Assembly: GCF_003335085.1 (NCBI RefSeq)
Contig: NZ_QPEJ01000017.1
Coordinates: 372,001-436,000 of the forward strand
Origin: Polaribacter sp. WD7
GTDB taxonomy: Bacteria > Bacteroidota > Bacteroidia > Flavobacteriales > Flavobacteriaceae
Direction: 5' to 3'
DNA: 64,000 nt
In this document: positions 52,732 through 62,949 of the stretch, piece after piece
Numbering within the stretch: the first letter of the stretch is position 1
Layout of the letters: the number at the start of each line of letters is the position of its first letter
The notes under the pieces: generated by a model
What the model was told of the DNA's origin: nothing
Databases searched by the model: none
The model's input: the letters and a program-made list of their open reading frames with translations, nothing else
Made by a program: the position numbers and the translations under genes

Positions 52732-53373
52732 TTAGTTTTTTTCTTCTAACATAGGCACAAACGCAAAGTCACCCAATTCGTGTTTCTCAAATTGTGTTGC
52801 AGATTTTCTAACAAATAAAGTCATTATTTGTGTTTTGTCTCCAACTGGAATTAGTAGCATACCTCCTACTTTTAATTGAGATAATAAAGGCTTGGGTACA
52901 AAAGGAGCTCCTGCAGTAACTATAATTTTATCAAAAGGAGCTTGTGCTGGTAAGCCTTTGTAACCGTCTCCAAAAACAAATCGTTTGGGTTTGTACCCTA
53001 ATTTGGGTAAAAAATTAGATGTCTTTTTAAACAATTCATGTTGTCTTTCTATAGAATATACTTCTGCCTTTAACTCTAGCAAAACTGCTGTTTGATAGCC
53101 TGAACCTGTACCTATTTCAAGTACTTTTTCTCCATTTTTAACAGCCAATGTTTGCGATTGAAAAGCCACAGTATAAGGTTGAGATATGGTTTGTTCTGCT
53201 GCTATTGGAAACGCTTTATCTTGGTAAGCATGAGACTCAAAACTACTATCTATAAATAAATGCCTCGGTATTTTTTTTATAGCATTTAGTACGTTTTGAT
53301 CTGTAATTCCTTTTGCTAGTAATACATTAGCTAATTGATTTCTAAGCCCTTGATGTTTAGCAGTATCTTTCAA
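52732..53373 (-). CDS. pcm: Protein-L-isoaspartate O-methyltransferase
   Basis: A 213-residue SAM-dependent enzyme that repairs isoaspartate in aged proteins. VLEIGTGSGYQTAVLLELKA is motif I, VYSIERQ is post I, and FDKIIVTAGAPFVPKPLLSQ and GGMLLIPVG complete the family pattern. SQPYTVAFQSQTL is the substrate loop. The first usable start is TTG at 53373. It is convergent with the DUF2147 gene. Confidence 0.94.
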   Translation of the reverse strand: MKDTAKHQGLRNQLANVLLAKGITDQNVLNAIKKIPRHLFIDSSFESHAYQDKAFPIAAEQTISQPYTVAFQSQTLAVKNGEKVLEIGTGSGYQTAVLLELKAEVYSIERQHELFKKTSNFLPKLGYKPKRFVFGDGYKGLPAQAPFDKIIVTAGAPFVPKPLLSQLKVGGMLLIPVGDKTQIMTLFVRKSATQFEKHELGDFAFVPMLEEKN

Positions 53374-53490
53374 ATTTTATAAATTTATAAGCTCTAAAAA
53401 TAGTAATAAATCTATATAAATAGGCATAAAATTGTATCTTTGTTAACAGTCGATTTTTTGAAATCGGTAAACTTATAAAAATTTTTATTT

Positions 53491-54450
53491 ATGCTAAAAG
53501 CAGGAGTTTTAGGTGCGGGTCATCTAGGTAAAATTCATTTACGTTTATTACAACAATCTACCAAATATGATTTAGTTGGTTTTTATGACCCTTCTAAAGA
53601 AAATGCTAAAAATGTAGCTGATGAGTTTGGTTATAAAGCATTCAATTCTATAGAAGAGTTAATAAATGCTGTAGATGTTGTAGATATTGTTACTCCTACT
53701 CTTTCGCATTTTGAATGTGCTAAACAAGCTATAGAAAAAGGTTGTCATATTTTTATAGAAAAACCAATTACCAATACTATTTTAGAAGCAGAGGCTATAA
53801 AAACACTAGCAAGCCAATACCACGTTAAAGGTCAAGTTGGTCATGTAGAGCGTTTTAACCCTGCGTTTTTAGCTGTTAAAGATAAAATAGACAACCCTAT
53901 GTTTATAGAAGCACATAGGTTGGCAGAATTTAACCCAAGAGGTACAGATGTACCTGTGGTTTTAGATTTAATGATTCATGATATAGATATTATTCTTTCT
54001 GTTGTACAGTCTAAAGTAAAAAATGTACATGCAAGTGGTGTTGCTGTAATTTCTGAAACTCCAGATATTGCCAATGCTAGAATAGCGTTTGAAAACGGTT
54101 GTGTTGCTAATTTAACCGCAAGTAGAATTTCTATGAAAAATATGCGTAAATCTCGTTTCTTTCAAAAAGATGCTTACATTTCTGTAAATTTTTTAAGTAA
54201 AGAATCTGAATTGGTTAGAATGAAAGATGTACCTGAAAATCCTGATGAATTTGCAATGATTTTACAAAATGCAGAGGGAATAAAAAAACAAATTTATTTT
54301 GAAAACCCAGAGGTTGAAGATAACAATGCTATCTTAGATGAGTTAGAAACTTTTGCAGATGCAATTAACACCAATACTACCCCTATTGTAACGTTAAGCC
54401 AAGGAGCAGAAGCACTTAGGATTGCACAAATGATAATTGATTGTTTTTAA
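53491..54450 (+). CDS. Gfo/Idh/MocA family oxidoreductase
   Basis: A 319-residue NAD(P)-dependent oxidoreductase. AGVLGAGHLGKIHLRLLQ is the dinucleotide fold start, DIVTPTLSHFECAKQAIEKG and IFIEKPITNT (with the EKP motif) are standard, and VLDLMIHDIDII is the substrate-side motif with the catalytic histidine. The substrate cannot be assigned. TATCTTTG at 53435-53442 is a possible -10 element. A REP-like repeat lies directly after the gene. Confidence 0.9.
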   Translation: MLKAGVLGAGHLGKIHLRLLQQSTKYDLVGFYDPSKENAKNVADEFGYKAFNSIEELINAVDVVDIVTPTLSHFECAKQAIEKGCHIFIEKPITNTILEAEAIKTLASQYHVKGQVGHVERFNPAFLAVKDKIDNPMFIEAHRLAEFNPRGTDVPVVLDLMIHDIDIILSVVQSKVKNVHASGVAVISETPDIANARIAFENGCVANLTASRISMKNMRKSRFFQKDAYISVNFLSKESELVRMKDVPENPDEFAMILQNAEGIKKQIYFENPEVEDNNAILDELETFADAINTNTTPIVTLSQGAEALRIAQMIIDCF

Positions 54451-54470
54451 GAACAAAGTTTATAAACAAG

Positions 54471-54600
54471 AGGCGTTAGGGATAGCAGTGGAAATCCTTT
54501 TTTATGTTGGTTGAAAAACTTTTTGCGAAGTTATGAGCAAAACTTTTAAGAGCAACTACAAAAGATTGAAACGAAAAGCCCGACCTTTAGGTAACGCTCA
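54471..54600. repeat. REP-like intergenic element with inverted ends
   Basis: A ~130-base stretch between two genes. Its ends are complementary: GCGTTA at 54473-54478 and TAACGC at 54592-54597. Inside are GGGATAGCAGTGGAAATCC and AAAAGATTGAAACGAAAAGC, a pair I associate with interspersed palindromic repeats of Bacteroidota genomes. An in-frame reading of the next gene (54533-54628) would run through it, but the basic, unlike-family product argues against translation. I see only one copy in this window. Confidence 0.55.
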
Positions 54601-54628
54601 AAATAATAATTCTAATAATTTACTATTG

Positions 54629-55516
54629 ATGAAAAATATTGCTGTTATTGGTGCCGGAACCATGGGAAACGGAATTGCGCACACCTTTGCTCAGTTTAAT
54701 TATACTGTAAATTTAATAGATATTTCTGAAAGCTCTTTAGAAAAAGGTATGCAAACTATTTCTAGAAATCTAGACAGGATGGTTGCTAAAGAGAAAATTT
54801 CTGAGGCCGATAAAATACAAACTTTACAAAATATTACAACATTTACTGCTATTAAAAAGGGAGTTGTTGATGTTGATCTTGTTATTGAGGCTGCTACAGA
54901 AAATGAGATTTTAAAAATAAAAATTTTTAAAGAGCTAGATACTTTTTGTACTGAAAAAACCATTTTAGCAACAAATACTTCATCTATTTCTATTACACAA
55001 ATTGCAGCAGCTACAAGCAGACCTGAAAAGGTGATTGGGATGCATTTTATGAATCCTGTACCCGTTATGAAATTAGTAGAAATTATTAGAGGTTACAATA
55101 CTTCGGATACTGTGATGCAAACTATTGTTGCGCTTTCTAAAAAAATTCATAAAATACCTGTAGCGGTAAATGATTATCCTGGTTTTGTTGCCAATAGAAT
55201 TTTGATGCCTATGATTAACGAATCTATAGAAACGTTGTATAATGGTGTGGCCGGAGTTTTAGAAATTGATACTGTTATGAAACTTGGTATGGCACATCCT
55301 ATGGGGCCCTTACAACTTGCAGATTTTATTGGATTGGATGTTTGTTTGTCTATTTTAAATGTAATGTATGATGGATTTAAAAACCCTAAATATGCTCCGT
55401 GCCCATTATTGGTAAATATGGTTACGGCAGGAAAATTAGGGGTAAAATCTGGCGAAGGTTTTTATGACTATAGTGAAAGCAGAAAAGCTGAAAAAGTAGC
55501 AACACTTTTTAGTTAG
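54629..55516 (+). CDS. 3-hydroxybutyryl-CoA/3-hydroxyacyl-CoA dehydrogenase
   Basis: A 295-residue NAD-dependent enzyme for fatty acid or butanoate metabolism. IAVIGAGTMGNGIAHTFAQF is the NAD loop, LVIEAATENEILKIKIFKEL and ATNTSSISITQIAAA follow, IGMHFMNPVPVMKLVEII is the active-site histidine motif, and KLGMAHPMGPLQLADFIGLD the C-terminal signature. The ATG at 54629 gives the standard length. The 32 residues that a start at 54533 would add come from the repeat element. Confidence 0.94.
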   Translation: MKNIAVIGAGTMGNGIAHTFAQFNYTVNLIDISESSLEKGMQTISRNLDRMVAKEKISEADKIQTLQNITTFTAIKKGVVDVDLVIEAATENEILKIKIFKELDTFCTEKTILATNTSSISITQIAAATSRPEKVIGMHFMNPVPVMKLVEIIRGYNTSDTVMQTIVALSKKIHKIPVAVNDYPGFVANRILMPMINESIETLYNGVAGVLEIDTVMKLGMAHPMGPLQLADFIGLDVCLSILNVMYDGFKNPKYAPCPLLVNMVTAGKLGVKSGEGFYDYSESRKAEKVATLFS

Positions 55517-55538
55517 TTTTTTAAACTGAAAACCTTAG

Positions 55539-56174
55539 ATGAAATACAGATTTTTACTTATTATTTTATTATTTATTTCTGCAACTATAGTTTGTCAAAG
55601 TAAAACAAATAAACTAAAACCTGCTAAAATTGGTGTTTTGTACAATTATGGAGCTAATGAAAATTTTATTTTTGATGATCCTGATTATACATATACTACA
55701 AAGACCATAAAAGCTCAAGCTTTTTATGAATTGGCAAATTGGAAAAAGTTAAATTTTGAGTTGATTGTGCAACCTCAAATTCAGTTTTTAAATCATCAAT
55801 TATTAAACAAGTGGTTTGTAACACCAGACCAAGATAATGTTCAAGAAAAAATAGCTGAATTTACACAACCTAAAAAGATGAACTTATATGGTGTAGAGTT
55901 TGGTTTTGTTGTAAAAAAGAAACTCATTTCTAAACTTGACATACAAGGAGGTATCAGTTTAGGTTTTAACTATATAGATACAAGAACAGAAAGACTTGCC
56001 AAAGGATTTACTTTTACAGAAAATTTTTCTTTAGGTTTTTCTTATAATGTCTTTAAAAAATCATTTATTTATTTAGGTACAAACTTTGGTCATGTGTCTA
56101 ACCTAGATTTTCAAAAACCCAATGATGGTTATAACATTTTAGGCATTGACATAGGCTACTCTTTTGAGATATAA
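55539..56174 (+). CDS. Outer-membrane barrel protein, PagL-like (acyloxyacyl hydrolase)
   Basis: A 211-residue protein with a signal peptide (YRFLLIILLFISATIVCQ) and alternating strands of an eight-stranded barrel. Near the C-terminus FGHVSNLDFQKPNDGYNILG resembles the PagL motif with its catalytic H-x-S pair, and the chain ends GIDIGYSFEI as an outer-membrane strand. PagL removes a fatty acid from lipid A. A glutamate at the third catalytic place is not evident, so activity is unproven. The gene follows the dehydrogenase by 22 bases. Confidence 0.65.
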   Translation: MKYRFLLIILLFISATIVCQSKTNKLKPAKIGVLYNYGANENFIFDDPDYTYTTKTIKAQAFYELANWKKLNFELIVQPQIQFLNHQLLNKWFVTPDQDNVQEKIAEFTQPKKMNLYGVEFGFVVKKKLISKLDIQGGISLGFNYIDTRTERLAKGFTFTENFSLGFSYNVFKKSFIYLGTNFGHVSNLDFQKPNDGYNILGIDIGYSFEI

Positions 56175-56215
56175 ACAACAAACCTCCTCTATTTTATCTA
56201 AAAGAGGTTTGTTGT
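56175..56215. terminator. Hairpin between the barrel gene and dps
   Basis: ACAACAAACCTC and GAGGTTTGTTGT pair perfectly over 12 bp between two convergent genes. T-runs are weak on both sides. Confidence 0.55.
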
Positions 56216-56235
56216 AAGTAAAGTTATTTCATTTT

Positions 56236-56709
56236 TTAGTTACTTAACCAAGAATTCAACATCCAAATTGTTTTTTCTTGTTCGGCTATAAAATCACTCA
56301 TCATTGAGTTTGTACCCTCGTCTTCTGCTTTATCAGACAATTCTAAAATTATTCTTTCAATTTTTAACAATTCAGAAAGAGAATTTACAACCAATTCTAC
56401 ACCTTCTACATCGTTAGAAATATTTTTACCTACGGGTACAGAAGCTTGGGCAATATAGTCAGAAAAGGTGTGTAAAGGCGTACCTTGTAAGGTAAGAATA
56501 CGTTCTGCAATGTCATCAATTTTAACTTGAGAATCAGTATAAAATTCTTCAAATTTAATATGGAGTTCAAAAAAACTTTTCCCTTTAATATTCCAATGTA
56601 AACCTCTTAAATTTTGATAAAAAATTTGAAAGTTAGCTAACAAATCATTTAAATTATCAACTAAATTAGCAGAATCTTGTTTGTCTAAGCCTAATATTGT
56701 TTTGTTCAT
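56236..56709 (-). CDS. dps: Dps/ferritin-like DNA-protecting protein
   Basis: A 157-residue Dps-family protein that stores iron and protects DNA from peroxide. NLRGLHWNIKGKSFFELHIK and FEEFYTDSQVKIDDIAERIL contain the ferroxidase ligands (H, D, E), and ISDF-like MSDFIAEQEKTIWMLNSWLS ends the fold. The ATG at 56709 is preferred; an upstream ATG at 56745 lies in the promoter region, overlapping the predicted -10 element. It is divergent from oxyR, which suggests direct OxyR control. Confidence 0.93.
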   Translation of the reverse strand: MNKTILGLDKQDSANLVDNLNDLLANFQIFYQNLRGLHWNIKGKSFFELHIKFEEFYTDSQVKIDDIAERILTLQGTPLHTFSDYIAQASVPVGKNISNDVEGVELVVNSLSELLKIERIILELSDKAEDEGTNSMMSDFIAEQEKTIWMLNSWLSN

Positions 56710-56732
56710 TATATCTTTGTTTTTATATAAGC

Positions 56733-56740
56733 CAAATTTA
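56733..56740 (-). promoter_or_regulatory. Predicted -10 element of dps
   Basis: TAAATTTG on the minus strand fits TAnnTTTG and lies 23 bases before the dps ATG. Confidence 0.45.
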
Positions 56741-56765
56741 TTCAAAAAAAAAAATCATAAACCAT

Positions 56766-56782
56766 AACTATTGTCGATAGTT
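56766..56782. promoter_or_regulatory. Candidate OxyR operator between dps and oxyR
   Basis: AACTAT-TGTCG-ATAGTT is a perfect 6-bp inverted repeat with a 5-base spacer. The ATAG/CTAT half sites resemble OxyR recognition elements. It lies about 48 bases before the predicted dps start of transcription, where an activator would sit, and 31 bases before the oxyR ATG. Confidence 0.5.
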
Positions 56783-56813
56783 TTAATATCTTTATCAAAA
56801 TTTATTATCAAAA

Positions 56814-57755
56814 ATGACAATCACACAATTAAAGTATGTTTTATCTGTTGCAGAATATCAAAATTTTACCGTTGCTGCAGAACACAGTTTTGTTACTCAA
56901 CCTACGTTAAGTATGCAAATTCAAAAATTAGAAGACGAGCTTGATGTACAAATATTTAACCGATCTAAAAAACCTATTGAACTTACTGATATTGGTAAAA
57001 AAATAGTAGAACAAGCTAAAGTAATTGTAGATGAGAGTAATAGAATTTTAGACATTGTACACCAACAAAAAGGTTTTATTGGAGGTGAATTTAAGCTAGG
57101 AATTATTCCTACAATTATGCCTACCTTATTACCAATGTTTTTAAATAATTTTACAAAAACATATCCTAAAGTTAAATTGATTATAGAGGAATTAACTACT
57201 GAAGAAATTATACGAAAATTAACTGATGGCCATATAGATGCTGCAATAGCAGCTACTCCTTTAGAAAATGAAGCCATTAAAGAAAGACCTTTATATTATG
57301 AACCGTTTGTAGGCTTAATTCCTGAAAATCATAGACTTTTTAACAATAAAAATATTGATGCTGATGAGTTAGAGATGGAAGATATTTTGTTATTGGAAGA
57401 CGGACATTGTTTTAAAGATAGCATTATCAACTTATGTAGAAATCATAAAATTGATAATAAAAAAGGATTTCAGCTAGAAAGCGGAAGTTTTGATACGCTT
57501 ATAAAACTATCTAAAGAAGGGTTAGGTATGACACTTTTACCTTATTTACATACTTTAGATTTAAGTGAAAATGACAAGCAAAATTTACGCGAATTTAAAA
57601 GTCCGCCACCCGCAAGAGAGGTTAGTTTAATTTATCATAAATCTCAATTAAAAATGCAATTAATAGAAGCTTTAAAGAAAACTATTGATGGTGTTGTAAG
57701 AGGAGCTATCTCTTTTTCTGATGTAAAAATTATAAGTCCTTTGCAAAAAAATTAA
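56814..57755 (+). CDS. oxyR: Peroxide-sensing LysR regulator OxyR
   Basis: A 313-residue LysR-type activator. The HTH (residues about 1-60) has LKYVLSVAEYQNFTVAAEHS and VTQPTLSMQIQKLEDELD. In the sensor domain, LEDGHCFKDSIINLCRNH places cysteines at 199 and 208, the same numbers and spacing as the redox pair of E. coli OxyR. GSFDTLIKLSKEGLGMTLLP is also typical. It is divergent from dps. When oxidised it should activate antioxidant genes such as dps. Confidence 0.94.
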   Translation: MTITQLKYVLSVAEYQNFTVAAEHSFVTQPTLSMQIQKLEDELDVQIFNRSKKPIELTDIGKKIVEQAKVIVDESNRILDIVHQQKGFIGGEFKLGIIPTIMPTLLPMFLNNFTKTYPKVKLIIEELTTEEIIRKLTDGHIDAAIAATPLENEAIKERPLYYEPFVGLIPENHRLFNNKNIDADELEMEDILLLEDGHCFKDSIINLCRNHKIDNKKGFQLESGSFDTLIKLSKEGLGMTLLPYLHTLDLSENDKQNLREFKSPPPAREVSLIYHKSQLKMQLIEALKKTIDGVVRGAISFSDVKIISPLQKN

Positions 57756-57766
57756 AAGTTACCTGT

Positions 57767-57799
57767 AAAAAAAGGAAGCTAAATAGCTTCCTTTTTTTT
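57767..57799. terminator. Bidirectional terminator between oxyR and the ABC-F gene
   Basis: AAAAAGGAAGCTA and TAGCTTCCTTTTT form a perfect stem with an AA loop and T-runs on both strands. Confidence 0.85.
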
Positions 57800-57812
57800 A
57801 TAAAATACTTTA

Positions 57813-59477
<1,665 letters not shown>

Positions 59478-59606
59478 TTACAGTTAGATTTTTAACGGTT
59501 TTTTATAAAATATTTATCACTTTTATTAGAAGTATTTTAACAGCTAATTAACAGCAATGGTTTACATGAATCAATAAATTTGTTCGTTAGGAAATTATAA
59601 ATTAAT

Positions 59607-60986
59607 ATGTTTAAACACTTAGCTGTTTTTCTTTCTTTGTTTGCGGTTTTAGGATGTAATTCTCCTAAAGACGATTCAATTTACTTTGGAGGTAAAATTA
59701 TCAACCCTAAATCTGACCATGTCATCTTATATGCTATGGAAAAGGCTATTGATACTTTCTTTTTAGACGATGAAAATAAGTTTATCGGAAAAGTTACTCC
59801 CGTAAAAGAAGGATTGTATTATTTTAACCATGGTGTAGAAAATCAGTACATTTATTTAGAACCTAATGATAGTTTAATGTTGCGCCTAAATACATGGGAT
59901 TTTGATGAATCTTTAGGTTTTTCAGGTAGAGGTGCTGATAGAAATAATATTTTAATTGATTGTTTTTTAGAAAATGAAAAGAATCATAAGGCTTTTTATA
60001 AATTGAATCGTTTAAAACCTAATGATTTCAAAAAGAAAATAGATTCTATACTAGAGTTTAAAACAAATACTTATGAGCGATATCTTAAAGAACACCCAAA
60101 TGAAACCAGTGGATTTCATAATATTCTTAATATAGCTCTAAAATACCCTATTTATTCTAGAATTGAAAGGTATCCAATAGCACATTCTAAATATTCTGAA
60201 ACGAAACACGAACAAAATTTAGGAAGCGATTTTTACAATCATAGAAAGGGTATTTCTATGGATACAGATTCTTTAATGTACTATCCTGCATACGCACAGT
60301 ATATTAGAAATTATCTCTATAATTTAACATATGCTTTAGGTTATGAACCTATGAATAATGAGTATTCTTCTGCATTTACAGAAGACTTACTTAAAATTAT
60401 AGATAAGAATATTTCACCTAAAAAATCAAAAAATGCTTTTTTAAAGCAAACTGTAATTACTCACTTTTATAGAAAATCTAGTTGCGAAATTAATAAAGGT
60501 GCTTTTGATACGTATTTTGACTTAAGTTCTGACCAAGACGATATAGATTTAGTCAGAAAAATGTTAATAGACAACAACGCTATTTTAAAAGGAAAAAAGT
60601 TACTAGATTTTAATTTGTACGATTATACAAGTGCAAAACACAATATACAAGAGATTATAAAAAGAAAGAATACCTTTTTATTTTTTTGGAATCCTGAATA
60701 TGTATCTCCTATGTATATAGCTTCTAGAATGAATTATTTTTCAAATAAATTTCCAGAAATTCAATTTATTCAGGTTAGGATTGACGGGAAAAACACTAAA
60801 AAAATTCACAAATTAGATATTAAAAATCAATACTACATTGATGCTAAAAGTGAAGCTAATAATTTCTTGTCTAGCAAAATGCCACGTTCTATAATTATTA
60901 ACAAAAACGGTATTGTAGAAAACGGATATGCCTCTATAAGCTCTTCTAAAGTAGTAAGTCAATTAAAAGAATTGACAAACAAGTAG
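59607..60986 (+). CDS. Lipoprotein with thioredoxin-like domain lacking cysteines
   Basis: A 459-residue predicted lipoprotein (HLAVFLSLFAVLGCNSPK, lipobox cysteine near residue 17). An N-terminal beta-rich part (about 25-115) resembles the DUF4369 domain common in Bacteroidota TlpA-type proteins, followed by a helical middle (about 120-330). The last ~125 residues look like a thioredoxin fold: TFLFFWNPEYVSPMYIASRM sits where FWATWCxPC is expected, and PRSIIINKNGIVENGYAS matches the fold's end. The CxxC pair is missing, so redox activity is unlikely. It may bind a partner or substrate. Confidence 0.78.
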   Translation: MFKHLAVFLSLFAVLGCNSPKDDSIYFGGKIINPKSDHVILYAMEKAIDTFFLDDENKFIGKVTPVKEGLYYFNHGVENQYIYLEPNDSLMLRLNTWDFDESLGFSGRGADRNNILIDCFLENEKNHKAFYKLNRLKPNDFKKKIDSILEFKTNTYERYLKEHPNETSGFHNILNIALKYPIYSRIERYPIAHSKYSETKHEQNLGSDFYNHRKGISMDTDSLMYYPAYAQYIRNYLYNLTYALGYEPMNNEYSSAFTEDLLKIIDKNISPKKSKNAFLKQTVITHFYRKSSCEINKGAFDTYFDLSSDQDDIDLVRKMLIDNNAILKGKKLLDFNLYDYTSAKHNIQEIIKRKNTFLFFWNPEYVSPMYIASRMNYFSNKFPEIQFIQVRIDGKNTKKIHKLDIKNQYYIDAKSEANNFLSSKMPRSIIINKNGIVENGYASISSSKVVSQLKELTNK

Positions 60987-61004
60987 TTTCTGTAAAATTT
61001 AATG

Positions 61005-61012
61005 TACATTTG
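61005..61012 (+). promoter_or_regulatory. -10 element of the DEAD-box helicase gene
   Basis: TACATTTG fits TAnnTTTG. Transcription should start near 61019, giving a leader of about 90 bases before the ATG at 61109. A TTG codon within the element opens the reading frame earlier but is part of the promoter. Confidence 0.55.
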
Positions 61013-61051
61013 CACGATTTTTATTTTGAGCTTAACTCATTAAAAATCAGT

Positions 61052-61093
61052 CCGAATTATAAACGGGTTTGCAGGTGGGCGTTCTGTGAATCC
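61052..61093 (+). promoter_or_regulatory. Structured leader of the DEAD-box helicase gene
   Basis: GGGTTTGCAG (61065-61074) pairs with CTGTGAATCC (61084-61093) over 10 bp with three wobble pairs around a GC-rich 9-base loop, GTGGGCGTT. A smaller CCG/CGG pair lies just before it. An A-run separates the hairpin from the start codon. It is much richer in G and C than the surroundings, which suggests selection for structure and a cis-acting control of the helicase. Confidence 0.45.
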
Positions 61094-61108
61094 AAAAAAA
61101 ACACAGAA

Positions 61109-62926
61109 ATGTCGACATTTACAGATTTAGGTTTAAAAGAACCTATAAACAAAGCATTAACAGATTTAGGCTATCAAAAACCAACTGTTATTCAAGAAAA
61201 AGCAATTCCGCAAATTATATCATCTACAGACGATTTAAAAGCATTTGCACAAACAGGAACAGGAAAAACTGCAGCTTTTAGTTTGCCTATTTTACAATTG
61301 GCAGATGCTGATAATAAAAATACACAAGCCATTATTTTATCTCCAACAAGAGAATTAGCCGTTCAAATTGGTAATAATATTAAAGATTTTTCTAAATATT
61401 TGCCCAATATGAAAGTAGTTACCGTTTACGGTGGTGCAAACATAGAAGAGCAAATGAGAGCCCTTAAAAGAGGAGCTCAAATTGTAGTAGGTACTCCTGG
61501 TAGAACTGTAGATTTAATTAATAGAAGAGCCTTAAAATTAGGAAATATAGAGTGGGTCGTTTTAGATGAAGCTGATGAAATGCTTAACATGGGCTTTAAA
61601 GAAGAACTTGATAATATTTTAGAAGTTACACCAGAAACTAAGCAAACGTTGTTATTTTCTGCAACTTTTCCTAGAGAAGTAGAGGCTATTGCTAGAAATT
61701 ATATGACAAAACCTGTTGAGGTTACCTCTGGCGAAAAAAATCAAGGTTCTGACAATGTTAGTCATGAGTATTATGGCGTCACAGAAAGAACACGTTACCC
61801 AGCTTTAAAACGTATTGCAGATTTAAATCCTGATATATACGGAATCATTTTTTGTAGAACTCGTAGAGAAACACAAGAAGTTGCCGATAACTTAATTAGA
61901 GATGGTTATAATGCAGATTCGCTTCACGGAGATTTATCTCAAGCACAACGTGATTCTGTAATGGGTAAATTTAGAAAAAAAACGGTTCAATTGTTAGTGG
62001 CTACAGATGTTGCTGCACGTGGCTTGGATGTAGATAATTTAACACATGTAATCAATCATAAATTACCAGATCAAATAGAAAACTACAACCATAGAAGCGG
62101 TAGAACTGGTAGAGCAGGAAACAAAGGAATTTCTATTGTATTGGTTAACAATAAAGAAAAAGGAAAATTACGCCCTATAGAGCGAATTATAAAGAAAAAA
62201 TTTGTAGAAACAAAAGTACCTTCTGGTAAAGAAATTTGTCAAAATCAATTGATGCACTTAATAGATAAAGTGCAAAATATTGAAGTTAATAAGTCTCAAA
62301 TAGAAGAATTTTTACCTAGTATTTATGAAAAATTAGAAGGTTTAACTAGAGAAGAACTAATTCAAAAATTTGTTTCTTTAGAGTTTAACACCTTCTTATC
62401 TTACTATGAAAATGCTAAAGATTTAAATGATTTATCGTCAAGAGACAATTCAAGAGGAAGGTCTTCTAGCGAAAACATGAGTCGTTTCTTTATCAATATT
62501 GGAAGAAAAGATAAGTTAAACCCTGCAAAATTAATTGGCTTAATTAATGATCAAAACATAGGTGACAAGATTGAAATTGGAGCCATAGATATTTTAGACA
62601 CGTTCTCTTTCTTTGAGGTTGATAAAGCTTTTGAAGAAAAAACGTTAGAAGCCTTTACTTCAAATCAACCCGATTTTGATGGTCGTTCTGTAAATGTAGA
62701 AATTACTAAAAAAGATCGTTCTGGAGGAGGCTCAAAAAGAAGAGGCAAAAAACCATTTGGTAAAAAAGAGGGTGGTTTTGGTAGACGTAGAAATTCTGAA
62801 GGTGGAGGTCGCAGGAATGACGATGACCGCAGAAGTAGATCTTCAGATAGAAGATCAGACAATAAATCTAGAAATTCTAGCGACAGAAAACCCAGTGGTT
62901 TTGGAAGAAAACGTAGAGAGCGTTAG
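61109..62926 (+). CDS. DEAD-box RNA helicase with RG-rich tail
   Basis: A 605-residue helicase of the CsdA/DeaD type, involved in RNA remodelling and cold adaptation. Motifs: Q motif LGYQKPTVIQEKAI, Walker A AQTGTGKTA, PTRELAVQ, DEAD in VVLDEADEMLNMGF, SAT in LFSATFPREV, then the C-terminal RecA lobe with ATDVAARGLDVDNLTHVIN and HRSGRTGRAG. A DbpA-like RNA-binding domain (FINIGRKDKLNPAKLIGLI, about 455-530) and a basic RG/RS-rich tail (about 540-605) follow. The ATG at 61109 (STFTDLGLK) is the family start; an earlier frame would include the leader. Confidence 0.95.
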   Translation: MSTFTDLGLKEPINKALTDLGYQKPTVIQEKAIPQIISSTDDLKAFAQTGTGKTAAFSLPILQLADADNKNTQAIILSPTRELAVQIGNNIKDFSKYLPNMKVVTVYGGANIEEQMRALKRGAQIVVGTPGRTVDLINRRALKLGNIEWVVLDEADEMLNMGFKEELDNILEVTPETKQTLLFSATFPREVEAIARNYMTKPVEVTSGEKNQGSDNVSHEYYGVTERTRYPALKRIADLNPDIYGIIFCRTRRETQEVADNLIRDGYNADSLHGDLSQAQRDSVMGKFRKKTVQLLVATDVAARGLDVDNLTHVINHKLPDQIENYNHRSGRTGRAGNKGISIVLVNNKEKGKLRPIERIIKKKFVETKVPSGKEICQNQLMHLIDKVQNIEVNKSQIEEFLPSIYEKLEGLTREELIQKFVSLEFNTFLSYYENAKDLNDLSSRDNSRGRSSSENMSRFFINIGRKDKLNPAKLIGLINDQNIGDKIEIGAIDILDTFSFFEVDKAFEEKTLEAFTSNQPDFDGRSVNVEITKKDRSGGGSKRRGKKPFGKKEGGFGRRRNSEGGGRRNDDDRRSRSSDRRSDNKSRNSSDRKPSGFGRKRRER

Positions 62927-62949
62927 CAACTTTATAAATACAATTTACA

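Noticed and set aside
54533..54628. N-terminal extension of the 3-hydroxyacyl-CoA dehydrogenase
   Set aside because: The added residues are basic and unlike the family, and the DNA belongs to a repeat-like element. The ATG at 54629 gives the normal start.
61010..61108. N-terminal extension of the DEAD-box helicase
   Set aside because: It would start with a TTG inside the -10 element and translate the structured leader. The family start is at 61109.
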